Translations under genes and position numbers: made by a program
The notes under the pieces: generated by a model
What the model was told of the DNA's origin: nothing
Database searches by the model: none
What the model saw: the letters and a program-made list of their open reading frames with translations, nothing else
Assembly (NCBI GenBank): GCA_002396485.1
Contig: DGXZ01000070.1
Location: 7,038 to 42,159 of the forward strand
Source of the DNA: Spartobacteria bacterium UBA5019
GTDB lineage: Bacteria; Verrucomicrobiota; Verrucomicrobiia; Chthoniobacterales; Terrimicrobiaceae
Direction: 5' to 3'
DNA length: 35,122 bases
Shown: one piece after another, positions 1 to 6,826 of the stretch
Layout: each line of letters opens with the position of its first letter
Position numbering within the stretch: the stretch's first letter is position 1

Positions 1-754
1 GCTGCACCGAGCAGTCGCGCTCGTGCAGGTGCAGCACATTCCCATGCTGGTCTCCCAAGATTTGCACCTCGATATGTTTCGCCCGGGGAATGTATTTTTC
101 GAGGAACACTGCCGCATTTCCAAACGCCCGCTCCGCCTCGCCCTGGGCTTCATCCAGCAGGTCGACCAAATCCTCACTGCGCGTGACCACTCGCATGCCA
201 CGACCTCCCCCGCCAAAGGCTGCTTTGATGATCAATGGAAAACCCATCCCCTTCGCGATACGCAGCGCCTCGCCTCGGTCGCTCACCGGATCCTCCGTGC
301 CCGGCAGCGTCGGCACATTCAGCTTCTGCGCCAGTGCACGCGCGGCGGTCTTGTCGCCCATCGTGTCAAGCAACTCCGAGTCCGGTCCCACAAAAGTGAT
401 CCCCGCCTCCACGCAGGCCCGCGCGAAAGCGGCATTCTCTGATAAAAATCCATACCCCGGGTGAATCATGTCCACCCCGTGTTCACGCGCCAGGCTGATG
501 ATGCCATCGATATCCAGATACGCCCCCACCGGTCCCTTGCCCTCGCCCACCACATAGGCCTCATCGGCTTTGAAGCGGTGCATCGTGTGGCGATCCTCCT
601 GCGCGTAGATGGCCACCGTGCGCATGCCCAGCTCGGTCGCTGCACGGAAAACCCGGATCGCGATTTCACTGCGGTTCGCCGCAAGGAGTTTCTTGCCGGC
701 GACCGACACGGCTTGGGTGGAAGGAGAGGAAGACTGCGAGGAGGAGGATTTCAT
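1..754 (-). CDS. pyc: Pyruvate carboxylase, N-terminal biotin carboxylase part (partial)
   Basis: This frame reads on the minus strand from the ATG at 754-752 to the window edge without a stop, giving 251 residues of the N-terminus. After a Ser-rich leader of about 20 residues it shows the biotin carboxylase start (KKLLAANRSEIAIRVFRAA), then HRFKADEAYVVGEGKGPVGA and the glycine-rich ATP-grasp loop FGGGGRGMRVV. The KADEAYVVGEG stretch is more typical of pyruvate carboxylase than of acetyl-CoA carboxylase AccC. Pyruvate carboxylase uses ATP and bicarbonate to carboxylate a biotin group and then pyruvate, giving oxaloacetate for the TCA cycle and gluconeogenesis. The transcarboxylase and biotinyl domains would lie outside the window, so a stand-alone biotin carboxylase subunit is the main alternative. 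No clear ribosome binding site precedes the start. The gene is divergent from the toxin-antitoxin pair at 889. Confidence 0.85.
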   Translation of the reverse strand, partial: MKSSSSQSSSPSTQAVSVAGKKLLAANRSEIAIRVFRAATELGMRTVAIYAQEDRHTMHRFKADEAYVVGEGKGPVGAYLDIDGIISLAREHGVDMIHPGYGFLSENAAFARACVEAGITFVGPDSELLDTMGDKTAARALAQKLNVPTLPGTEDPVSDRGEALRIAKGMGFPLIIKAAFGGGGRGMRVVTRSEDLVDLLDEAQGEAERAFGNAAVFLEKYIPRAKHIEVQILGDQHGNVLHLHERDCSVQ

Positions 755-854
755 GTGATGAAGATCGGCGCAGGTCTTATAAAACCCGCACGAGCCATTG
801 GCAATCTTTCGAAAAAACCCACGCCGCAGCGCGCAAAACGAGCGACGCGGCCGA

Positions 855-882
855 TTGACATCGGCTGCGTGGTAACTAATGT
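855..882 (+). promoter_or_regulatory. Predicted sigma70-type promoter of the toxin-antitoxin pair
   Basis: TTGACA at 855-860 is a perfect -35 box. It is followed after 16 bp by TAATGT at 877-882, a fair -10 box. A start of transcription about 7 bp downstream would fall on or next to the antitoxin ATG at 889, which would make the mRNA leaderless or nearly so. The -10 region lies in a small imperfect dyad (GGTAAC-TAAT-GTTATT, 871-886) that could be an operator for autoregulation by the AbrB-like antitoxin. This is inference from spacing and symmetry only. Confidence 0.5.
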
Positions 883-888
883 TATTCC

Positions 889-1119
889 ATGATCGCACAA
901 TCCAAAGTTCGCAAAATCGGCAACTCCCTCGGCATCGTCCTCCCCAAAGAAGCCCTCCAGCAACTCAAAGCCGAGGAAGGCACGATTCTCTATTTCACGG
1001 AATCCCCCGAATGCTCCCTCCGCGTCACACCCGAGCGCCCGGGCTTTGAGGACAAAATGGAAATCGTGGAAAGCCTCATGCAGCGCTATCGCAACGCTCT
1101 TCGGGAACTCGCCAAATGA
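889..1119 (+). CDS. AbrB/MazE-type antitoxin
   Basis: A 76-residue protein beginning with the swapped-hairpin AbrB/MazE/SpoVT fold: QSKVRKIGNSLGIVLPKEAL matches the typical KxRKxGNSxGVxxPKxxL pattern of antitoxin DNA-binding domains (residues 4-24). The acidic C-terminal half (about residues 40-76) would be the segment that wraps the toxin. The gene overlaps the following Doc-type toxin by ATGA (1116-1119), the usual order and coupling for a type II toxin-antitoxin operon. Members of this family bind their own promoter, and there is a small dyad over the -10 box just upstream. The family is clear; the exact toxin target is not visible from this gene. Confidence 0.88.
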   Translation: MIAQSKVRKIGNSLGIVLPKEALQQLKAEEGTILYFTESPECSLRVTPERPGFEDKMEIVESLMQRYRNALRELAK

Positions 1120-1505
1120 ACGAGCCCGTCTGGATCACGCGCGAGGATTGCCTCGCGTATCATGAGAGCCTTCTCGAAAGATTCGGCGGTTTATCGGGCA
1201 TCAGGGAAGAGTCCCTGCTCGATTCCGCCCTCAACAGACCCAAGCACCTCTTTGCCTACGGAAAGCCAAGTATTTTTCAGATGGCTGCCTCCTACGCGCA
1301 CGGCATCGTCAAAAACCACCCGTTCCTCGATGGAAACAAACGCGCAGGTTTCATTGCCGCCGCGCTTTTCATCGAAACAAACGGATACCGATTCCAAGCC
1401 CCCGAAGAAGAAGCAGTCCTCGAAACCCTCGCCCTCGCAGCCGGCGAAACCTCGGAAGAAGCCTACGCAGTCTGGCTGGAGCGCACCTCCGTCTCGGCAA
1501 ATTAA
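1116..1505 (+). CDS. Doc-type (Fic/Doc fold) toxin, death-on-curing family
   Basis: A 129-residue Fic/Doc-fold protein. The core motif HPFLDGNKRAG is at residues 68-78. This is the Doc form (HxFx[D/N]xNKR), in which a Lys replaces the Gly of canonical Fic AMPylases (HPFxxGNGR). Doc proteins studied in phage P1 are kinases that phosphorylate EF-Tu and stop translation, and this is the likely activity. The N-terminal part (WITREDCLAYHESLLERFGG, GIREESLLDSALNRP) is typical of chromosomal death-on-curing proteins. The start codon overlaps the antitoxin stop, so the two are translationally coupled. The length matches the family, the motif is intact, and no frameshift is seen. Confidence 0.9.
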   Translation: MNEPVWITREDCLAYHESLLERFGGLSGIREESLLDSALNRPKHLFAYGKPSIFQMAASYAHGIVKNHPFLDGNKRAGFIAAALFIETNGYRFQAPEEEAVLETLALAAGETSEEAYAVWLERTSVSAN

Positions 1506-1545
1506 TGCGCCGTCCATGTCTGGAAAAGAAGTGGGCCCGCCGCGC

Positions 1546-1571
1546 TATTTCCGCTTGCCATCCGCCACCGC
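1546..1571. repeat. Left copy of a 26-bp imperfect direct repeat
   Basis: The 26 bases starting TATTTCCGCTTGCCATCC recur at 2938-2963 with two substitutions (24/26 identical), in the same orientation. The two copies enclose the AAA/DUF4143 gene and its upstream region, defining a segment of about 1.39 kb. This copy lies 41 nt after the Doc stop. The bases between here and 1702 contain no gene that I can support. Confidence 0.7.
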
Positions 1572-1702
1572 AGGATCAAAAGGGACGCCACACTGCCGGG
1601 AAAGAGCTTTTCGATCTGTCGGAATATCTCTTTCAGGCCCTAGTAACGACCTAGATGTTTCCCTATGAGCAAGATGGCTTTTTTCGCAAAGCACACGAAA
1701 TA

Positions 1703-1748
1703 ATTTGCCTTGTAAAACAGGAATCCATTCCTTATTTACAAGGTAAAT
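1703..1748. promoter_or_regulatory. Inverted repeat overlapping the start of the DUF4143 gene, possible operator
   Basis: The arms ATTTGCCTTGTAAA (1703-1716) and TTTACAAGGTAAAT (1735-1748) are complementary at 13 of 14 positions, with a perfect inner 9 bp, separated by 18 bp. The right arm runs into the ATG at 1747. The centre-to-centre distance of 32 bp, about three helical turns, suits cooperative binding by a dimeric repressor. As RNA it could also form a hairpin that hides the start codon. No Shine-Dalgarno sequence is visible, so control at this site is plausible but unproven. Confidence 0.45.
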
Positions 1749-2931
1749 GATAAAGCGCCAACTTGCGACCGTCTTGGGGACACGGGTTTTGCAAACGCCT
1801 GTGGTAGCGTTGCTGGGTTCGCGACAAGTGGGCAAGACGACACTGGCTCGGAGTCTGGAGATTGGAAAGCCCATTCATTATCTCGATCTGGAGCGACCGT
1901 CCGACATCGCCAAACTGGCAGACCCGGACCTTTATCTTGGCAAGTTTGCAGACCATCTTGTCATCCTTGATGAGATTCAACGGTTGCCGGACCTGTTTCC
2001 AGTGCTTCGAAGCCTGGTGGATGAGAGGCGTCGCGCTGGCGAAGCCTTCGGGCAATTTCTGATCCTCGGGTCAGCATCGCCAGAGCTTCTCCGACAAAGT
2101 TCCGAGACACTTGCCGGTCGAATCAGCTATCTGGAGCTTTGTCCCTTCAATCTCACTGAACTTAAAAGTCGAGACGAGGAGATGGATCGCCACTGGTTTC
2201 GCGGCGGATATCCCGACAGCTTTCTGGCTGCGGACGATGCCGCCTCCCGCCAGTGGTGTGAGGATTTTATCATCAGCTATGTCGAGCGATATCTGCCTCA
2301 ACTCGGCATCACCGCAGCTCCTTTGCTTTTGCGTCGTTTGTGCTCCATGGTGGCTCATCAGCAGGGAGCCACATTGAATCTGAGCCGAATGGCCGGTTCT
2401 TTGGGAATCGATGGCAAAACCGTTCGACACTACCTCGATTTGCTCGAAGGACTCTATCTTGTCCGCAGCATTCCGGCGTGGAGCAGAAATGCAGGAAAGC
2501 GGCTTGTCAAATCGCCCAAGGTCTACTGGCGAGACAGCGGTCTCCTTCACTCCCTTGCCGGAATTGATGATCTGGAACATTTGCTCGGCCATCCTCTCTG
2601 CGGCCATTCTTGGGAAGGTTACTGCTTGGAGCAGATCATACCCTTGCTCCCCAAAGGCACCAACTTCACCCACTACCGCACTCAAGCCGGAGCCGAAATC
2701 GATTTGATTCTCGAAACTTCGTCGGGTGAGGTCATCGCCATCGAGATCAAACGCACGCTATCTCCGAAGCTCAGCCCCGCTTTTCTTGAAAGCGCCAAGA
2801 CATTGCAGGCAACGCGGGGTTACTTCGTCACGCCCGGCGGAGATTCCTACCCTTTGTCGGAATCCGTCACCGCCATAAGCTTGCCGGAATTCCTCAGCCA
2901 GGTTCCGCATCTCGGCGGCTTCCCAAGATGA
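1747..2931 (+). CDS. AAA-family ATPase with C-terminal DUF4143 domain
   Basis: A 394-residue protein of the widespread AAA_14/DUF4143 family. It has a Walker A motif GSRQVGKT at residues 24-31, Walker B LVILDEIQ at 71-78, and a sensor-like LILGSAS around 105-111. The C-terminal DUF4143 region contains AEIDLIL...EVIAIEIKRT (D319, E333, K335), which resembles a PD-(D/E)xK nuclease core. The cellular role of these proteins is not well established; they occur in many scattered copies per genome and look like semi-mobile accessory genes. The ATG at 1747 lies in an inverted repeat. The gene and its upstream region are enclosed by 26-bp direct repeats, which suggests that it entered as a cassette beside the toxin-antitoxin pair. 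Confidence 0.88.
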   Translation: MIKRQLATVLGTRVLQTPVVALLGSRQVGKTTLARSLEIGKPIHYLDLERPSDIAKLADPDLYLGKFADHLVILDEIQRLPDLFPVLRSLVDERRRAGEAFGQFLILGSASPELLRQSSETLAGRISYLELCPFNLTELKSRDEEMDRHWFRGGYPDSFLAADDAASRQWCEDFIISYVERYLPQLGITAAPLLLRRLCSMVAHQQGATLNLSRMAGSLGIDGKTVRHYLDLLEGLYLVRSIPAWSRNAGKRLVKSPKVYWRDSGLLHSLAGIDDLEHLLGHPLCGHSWEGYCLEQIIPLLPKGTNFTHYRTQAGAEIDLILETSSGEVIAIEIKRTLSPKLSPAFLESAKTLQATRGYFVTPGGDSYPLSESVTAISLPEFLSQVPHLGGFPR

Positions 2932-2937
2932 TTGGAT

Positions 2938-2963
2938 TATTTCTGCTTGCCATCCACCACCGC
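2938..2963. repeat. Right copy of a 26-bp imperfect direct repeat
   Basis: This is the partner of 1546-1571 (24/26 identical, same orientation), beginning 6 nt after the DUF4143 stop codon. The stretch from 2964 to 3070, up to the tRNA, holds no gene. It contains the small symmetric element ACCGGCTCCGGT at 3029-3040. Confidence 0.7.
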
Positions 2964-3026
2964 GCGAACTAATTCTCTCGGTCTTGTTTCGTCCGCAAGC
3001 GCACCGTTGCTCTGCCTGACAAAATC

Positions 3027-3040
3027 AAACCGGCTCCGGT
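3027..3040. repeat. Short GC-rich dispersed repeat, copy 1
   Basis: AAACCGGCTCCGGT lies upstream of the tRNA and recurs exactly at 34569-34582 within a coding region, where a third truncated copy (34594-34605) follows. The inner ACCGG-CT-CCGGT is self-complementary. With two distant exact copies it may belong to a dispersed palindromic repeat family, but 14 bp is short and a genome-wide count would be needed. Confidence 0.35.
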
Positions 3041-3070
3041 AAACAGACCGAAAGCTGCCCAAAATCTCAC

Positions 3071-3142
<72 letters not shown>

Positions 3143-3344
3143 CTTTTCTCCGATAACGCTTTACAAAAAGAGGGCCTCGACTGTCTCTCGTGTTTGGCAA
3201 TTAAACGGGAAGGTGGGAGAGGCCCGTCCCACAATAAAGCGCCTCTCGGACCAGTTTCTACGTCCGGTTGGAATGATTTGATCTTTGCAAACTGCTTTTC
3301 GGACCTTTCTTGTCAGCTTCGCAAATCGAGTCGGTATCAGCGAA

Positions 3345-3376
3345 CCAAAAATTTGGACGATCGTCCAAATTTTTGG
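3345..3376. terminator. Perfect 32-bp palindrome, probable bidirectional terminator
   Basis: The 16 bases CCAAAAATTTGGACGA are followed immediately by their exact reverse complement. As RNA, either strand gives a hairpin with a GC-rich tip (GGACG/CGTCC), flanked by an A-tract and a T-tract, which is the layout of a bidirectional intrinsic terminator. It lies 11 bp beyond the stop codon of the DUF4139 gene on the minus strand and about 200 bp after the tRNA on the plus strand, exactly between two convergent transcription units. No other feature is seen between 3143 and 3387. Confidence 0.65.
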
Positions 3377-3387
3377 CGGGCGAGAGG

Positions 3388-4794
3388 CTACCAAGTGTAA
3401 TTTGCGGTGTAGGTGAGCTTGCGCTCTTCGCCGGGTTTTATGGGGATGAGGAATTGGATTTGCTGGGATTGGGGTTTGGTGAAGGGGTCGGAGTGGGCGG
3501 TGATTTTCCAGTTGGCGGAGCGGTAGATGTGTTCGATGACGCGGATGGTGACGGGGTCTTTTTTGCGGTTGCGGAGGGTGATTTCGAAGGTTTCCGTGGC
3601 GGAGTTGTTGGCGGTGTCCACGCGGAAGTCTGTGCGTTTTCTTTCGCCGATGAGGTCGAAGGCGTCGCCTGTGTGGATTTTTATGAGTTCATCGGCGGGG
3701 GTGTGGTCGAGTTCGTTTTCTCCGGTGAATTCGAGGGTGTCTGCATCGGCTCGGTAGAAGCGGATGCGGCCTTTGGGGAGTGGAATGCCGAGGTTGTTTT
3801 GCTTGGTATTTTTGAACTCGCGGGTGATGGCGATTTTTGTGGAGCTTTGGGTTCCGAAATCTTCGTTGGCGCGGCGGAAGGCGGGGTCGATGGATTGCCA
3901 GTTGGAGATGTCGGCGCCGTCGTAGGTGTAGATGGTTTCGGATTGGACGGCGGAGGCGCGGATGAATTCGACCTGCTTGGTTTCTTGTTGGAGGAGGCTG
4001 GTCGGGCGCGGGAGGGAGTAGAGGTGGAAGTCGTCGAAGGTTTTTTCGGTGACTTCGGGTTCGCTCATGGCCATGGCGGTGACGGCCATCCTTGCGAACT
4101 TTTCACGGGCGGGCGGGGTGACTTTATTCACATCCCCCGCGAGGAGTTTGATTTTGGCGTTCTCGAAATCGCGTCCGGACTGGTTTTGCATGGTGATCCA
4201 GCCGATGATTTCGAGGGTGTCGCCTTTTTCAGGGGCGACGATGTTATAGCTGGCTTGCCATGTGAGTCCACCGGTGATGTAGGCGAGTTCGGCCTGCGAT
4301 TTTATGGCCTCGGGGGTCTGGATTTTCCAGACGAGGCGGGGTTTGAGGATGGTATTGTCGCCGAGGGAGGGGAAGAGGGGTTCACCTGGGAGGCTGAATT
4401 GGATTTTACCGTCGACTTCGATGATGGGGGCCTGATCAGGCGTGGCACGGATGATTTTTCCCTTCACAACGCGGTCGGGTTTGGTGATCTCGCGCACCTG
4501 GAAATCGATTTCTTTTCCTTCGGAGAGCGAGAGCAGGAGCTGCTGAGTGACAGGATCGTTGCGGTAGTTTTGTTCGAGAATGCGCAGCGGGGCGCCGGAG
4601 GCATCGCGGAGGATTACGGAGTCAGGCTCGAGGAGTCTGGTGGCACCATCAAAGACAAGCTCGTTGGTGCCGGACGGGAGGTCGAGCGGCAGGGTGTCGC
4701 GGACGACGGCGAAGTTCTGATTGTAAATCGTGAGGCCTGGCGCGGCGTGGGCGAGGGACGAGGTGAGGGCGAGGAGGATGGGAAAGAGTTTCAT
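3388..4794 (-). CDS. Exported DUF4139-domain protein
   Basis: A 468-residue protein starting at the ATG whose A is 4794; an open frame upstream of it is only a shadow of bioD. The N-terminus MKLFPILLALTSSLAHA is a signal peptide with a likely cut after AHA. The mature protein begins with LTIYNQNFAVVRDTLPLDLPSGTNEL, typical of DUF4139 proteins (related to the mucoidy inhibitor MuiA group). Further family-like segments are LTWQASYNIV and the C-terminal FEITLRNRKKDPVTIRVIEHI and IPIKPGEERKLTYTANY. The function is unknown; these proteins are secreted or periplasmic, beta-rich, and common in Gram-negative bacteria. The start overlaps the bioD stop as ATGA, so it is the last gene of the operon, followed by the 32-bp palindrome terminator. 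Confidence 0.85.
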   Translation of the reverse strand: MKLFPILLALTSSLAHAAPGLTIYNQNFAVVRDTLPLDLPSGTNELVFDGATRLLEPDSVILRDASGAPLRILEQNYRNDPVTQQLLLSLSEGKEIDFQVREITKPDRVVKGKIIRATPDQAPIIEVDGKIQFSLPGEPLFPSLGDNTILKPRLVWKIQTPEAIKSQAELAYITGGLTWQASYNIVAPEKGDTLEIIGWITMQNQSGRDFENAKIKLLAGDVNKVTPPAREKFARMAVTAMAMSEPEVTEKTFDDFHLYSLPRPTSLLQQETKQVEFIRASAVQSETIYTYDGADISNWQSIDPAFRRANEDFGTQSSTKIAITREFKNTKQNNLGIPLPKGRIRFYRADADTLEFTGENELDHTPADELIKIHTGDAFDLIGERKRTDFRVDTANNSATETFEITLRNRKKDPVTIRVIEHIYRSANWKITAHSDPFTKPQSQQIQFLIPIKPGEERKLTYTANYTW

Positions 4795-5453
4795 TTCGGT
4801 GCGGGATTGGCGCGGATGCAGCCATGTAGAAAATGGGCGAGGTGCGTGGGCGGGATGTCTGTTTGCGAAGGGTGGATTTCGAGGAGAATGGGGGTGTGTT
4901 GCACGAGGATTTCGCGGTTGGTGCGCGTGGCGATATCTTCCGTGGTGGACAGTGTGTTGAGAACGATGCCTGGGCACTGGAGGCCTCTGGCGCGGATACT
5001 CTCGAGCGTGAGCAGGGTGTGGTTGATGCAGCCGAGGCGGTTTGCGACGACGGGCACGACCGGCAGGGCAAGGCGGGCGGCGAAGTCGGCGATGGTTGCT
5101 TTGGGCGTGATGGGAACGAGCCAGCCGCCGGCGCCTTCGACGAGGAGGGAGGGGTGTTTGCTGGAGAGGTGGCGGAACCAGTCCACAAGGGAGTCAAGCG
5201 AGATGCTGCGGTTTTCGAGGTTGGCGGCGACAAGAGGGGCGGCGGGCTCGCGGAGCCAGACGGGGTTGGTTTCGTCGAGGGACAGGTGGTGGTCTGATGC
5301 GGCTTGCAGGATTTCGACATCCGAGCGCTCGCCGCTGCACAGTGGCTTGAGAGCGATGGTTTCAAAGCCTCTGGCGCGGAGGGCACGGGTGAGGAGTGCC
5401 GTAACGAAGGTTTTTCCGGCGTTGGTATCGGTGCCGGTGATGAAGAGGTTCAT
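4791..5453 (-). CDS. bioD: ATP-dependent dethiobiotin synthetase BioD
   Basis: A 220-residue cytoplasmic enzyme that carboxylates 7,8-diaminopelargonic acid to dethiobiotin in biotin synthesis. The P-loop GTDTNAGKT is at residues 7-15, the substrate/Mg loop KPLCSG at 36-41, and the second conserved motif VEGAGGWLVP at 105-114. Length is normal for the family. The start codon overlaps the stop of the upstream ABC ATPase gene (5450-5453) and its stop overlaps the DUF4139 start, so it sits in a translationally coupled chain. No other biotin genes are adjacent. The nearby pyruvate carboxylase at 1-754 is a biotin enzyme, which may be coincidence. Confidence 0.93.
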   Translation of the reverse strand: MNLFITGTDTNAGKTFVTALLTRALRARGFETIALKPLCSGERSDVEILQAASDHHLSLDETNPVWLREPAAPLVAANLENRSISLDSLVDWFRHLSSKHPSLLVEGAGGWLVPITPKATIADFAARLALPVVPVVANRLGCINHTLLTLESIRARGLQCPGIVLNTLSTTEDIATRTNREILVQHTPILLEIHPSQTDIPPTHLAHFLHGCIRANPAPK

Positions 5454-6307
5454 TTTCGATCGGCGGAGGGTGCGGTGAGTTCCAAAAATACACTTTCCAG
5501 CGAGCGCTGGGGTTGGCGGGTCGAAAGGAGCTTGGCAGGGGAATTTTGGAGGAGGTGCTCGATTTGGGAGCGGATTTCCGGCGTGGCATTTTCGATGACG
5601 AATTCGGTTTGGTTTTTTACCGAGACGAGGTCGGCGAGTGCGCCTTCGCGGATCATTTCGCCACGGGCCATGATGCCGACGCGGTCGCAGATTTCTTGAA
5701 CCTGCTCAAGAAGGTGCGAGGTGAGCAGGACTGTCTTGCCGCGTTTTTTGAGGTCGAGGATGAGGTCGCGGATTTGATGGGATCCGGCGGGATCGACGCC
5801 GGCGGTGGGTTCATCAAGGACAACGAGGCGGGGATCCTGAATGAGTGCCTGGGCGAGGCCGATGCGCTGGAGCATGCCTTTGGAAAATCCGCCAATGCGG
5901 CGATCGCGCGCCTCCTCGAGGCCAACGAGATGGATGAGTTCATCGATGCGTTTGTTGAGGATCGCTCCTCCCATGCCGCAAACCTTGCCATAAAAGCGGA
6001 GGGTCTCGGCGGCGGTGAGGAATTTGTAAAAATAAGGATTCTCGGGGAGGAATCCAACATCCCGGCGGCTGTGGTAGTCGCGGCTGTCCTGCCCAAAAAT
6101 CATAGCCCGGCCCTGATTGGGGGTCACGAGACCAAGGAGGATTTTGAGTGTGGTGCTTTTCCCGCTGCCGTTCGGGCCGAGGAGGCCGTAAACCTCGCCG
6201 GGGCGGACTTCGAAACTGATGTTGCGCACGGCGGTGACACGTTGACGACGCAGGGGAACAGGAAAAATCTTCGTGAGGTTTTCGATGCGGACGGCGGGAG
6301 TGGTCAT
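5450..6307 (-). CDS. ABC transporter ATP-binding protein (CcmA-like)
   Basis: A 285-residue ABC ATPase of the CcmA/NatA-like exporter class. Walker A GPNGSGKST is at residues 44-52, the signature FSKGMLQRIGLAQAL at 141-155, Walker B LVVLDEPTAGVD at 161-172, and the switch histidine in LLTSHLL at 194-200. The C-terminal 80 residues form the small extra domain common in this class (EFVIENATPEI... ending SLESVFLELT). No membrane permease gene is adjacent, although such ATPases normally sit next to one. The substrate cannot be deduced. It overlaps acyP upstream and bioD downstream by ATGA. Confidence 0.9.
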   Translation of the reverse strand: MTTPAVRIENLTKIFPVPLRRQRVTAVRNISFEVRPGEVYGLLGPNGSGKSTTLKILLGLVTPNQGRAMIFGQDSRDYHSRRDVGFLPENPYFYKFLTAAETLRFYGKVCGMGGAILNKRIDELIHLVGLEEARDRRIGGFSKGMLQRIGLAQALIQDPRLVVLDEPTAGVDPAGSHQIRDLILDLKKRGKTVLLTSHLLEQVQEICDRVGIMARGEMIREGALADLVSVKNQTEFVIENATPEIRSQIEHLLQNSPAKLLSTRQPQRSLESVFLELTAPSADRK

Positions 6308-6576
6308 GGCACGATGGAGAAACCGCGCAGTGTGGCGGGGCGGAAAATGGGTTGCGGGGACTCAAGGGTAATGTGGCCTGCGAGATGACTGGTGCGGATT
6401 CCCTCGAGAAACGCATCGACCTCGTCTGCTTCGCCGCTGACGATCAGCTCCACACGGCCGTCGGGCAGGTTTTCCACCGTGCCGGAGACATCATATTCAC
6501 GAGCGAGGTTTTTGACGGTGTAGCGGAAGCCGACGCCTTGCACGCGGCCTTCGTAGTGGACGCGGAGGGTTTTCAT
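6304..6576 (-). CDS. acyP: Acylphosphatase
   Basis: A 90-residue protein with the complete acylphosphatase signature: GRVQGVGFRYT at residues 10-20, with the phosphate-binding Arg18, and GTVENLPDGRVEL at 32-44, with the catalytic Asn36. The enzyme hydrolyses carboxyl-phosphate bonds such as acetyl or carbamoyl phosphate in the cytoplasm. Length is normal for the family. Its stop overlaps the start of the ABC ATPase gene. The 55 bp upstream, between it and the 64-residue ORF, hold a short repeat rather than a tight overlap, so a second entry point for transcription or translation is possible there. Confidence 0.93.
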   Translation of the reverse strand: MKTLRVHYEGRVQGVGFRYTVKNLAREYDVSGTVENLPDGRVELIVSGEADEVDAFLEGIRTSHLAGHITLESPQPIFRPATLRGFSIVP

Positions 6577-6591
6577 GGGCGGCGACAGGGA

Positions 6592-6623
6592 TTGACCACC
6601 GAGGACACAGAAGGCACGGAGAA
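6592..6623. repeat. Low-complexity CACCGAGGACACAGA-type repeat
   Basis: The segment TTGACCACCGAGGACACAGA and the following AGGCACGGAGAA form a near-repetitive string (units GAGGACACAG, AAGGCACGGAG). On the plus strand it reads LTTEDTEGTEKG. Strings of this kind (...HRGHRGH.../...TEDTEGTE...) are known from many environmental genomes as dispersed intergenic repeats, often at the edges of accessory genes. Here it occupies the only real gap in the ald-to-DUF4139 operon. The link to that repeat class is from memory of the pattern. Confidence 0.4.
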
Positions 6624-6631
6624 GGGAGTTT

Positions 6632-6826
6632 TCATTTTGTTGGCGGAGTTTGTCTTCGGGCTTGCTGCCATGCTTCGTGCTCTTCCCAGGTTTTGAATTT
6701 CACGACAAAACCTCTTGGTTTCTTGATGGGAGACACGCGAAAGGCTTCGGCGATGATTTTTCCTGCCCTTAAAACCGCCTCCTCTGGGGTGGCGGGAGTG
6801 CGTGATTGTTTGCCGACGATTTTCAT
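6632..6826 (-). CDS. Small hypothetical protein (64 aa)
   Basis: The ATG at 6826-6824 overlaps the proA stop as ATGA, the same coupling used throughout this operon, which is the main reason for accepting it. The 64-residue product begins MKIVGKQSRTPATPEEAVLR and contains a basic, aromatic C-terminal helix (KKPRGFVVKFKTWEEHEAW). I do not recognise a named family. There is no signal peptide or membrane segment. The charge pattern would fit a small nucleic-acid-binding or toxin-antitoxin-like protein, but that is speculation. A longer open frame from 6982 is a shadow inside proA. Confidence 0.6.
   Translation of the reverse strand: MKIVGKQSRTPATPEEAVLRAGKIIAEAFRVSPIKKPRGFVVKFKTWEEHEAWQQARRQTPPTK

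Noticed and set aside
3310..5478. A 722-codon open frame on the plus strand
   Set aside because: It is the opposite strand of the DUF4139 and bioD genes, with Gly/Val/Phe/Asp-rich low-complexity translation and no domain. It is a shadow created by high GC content.
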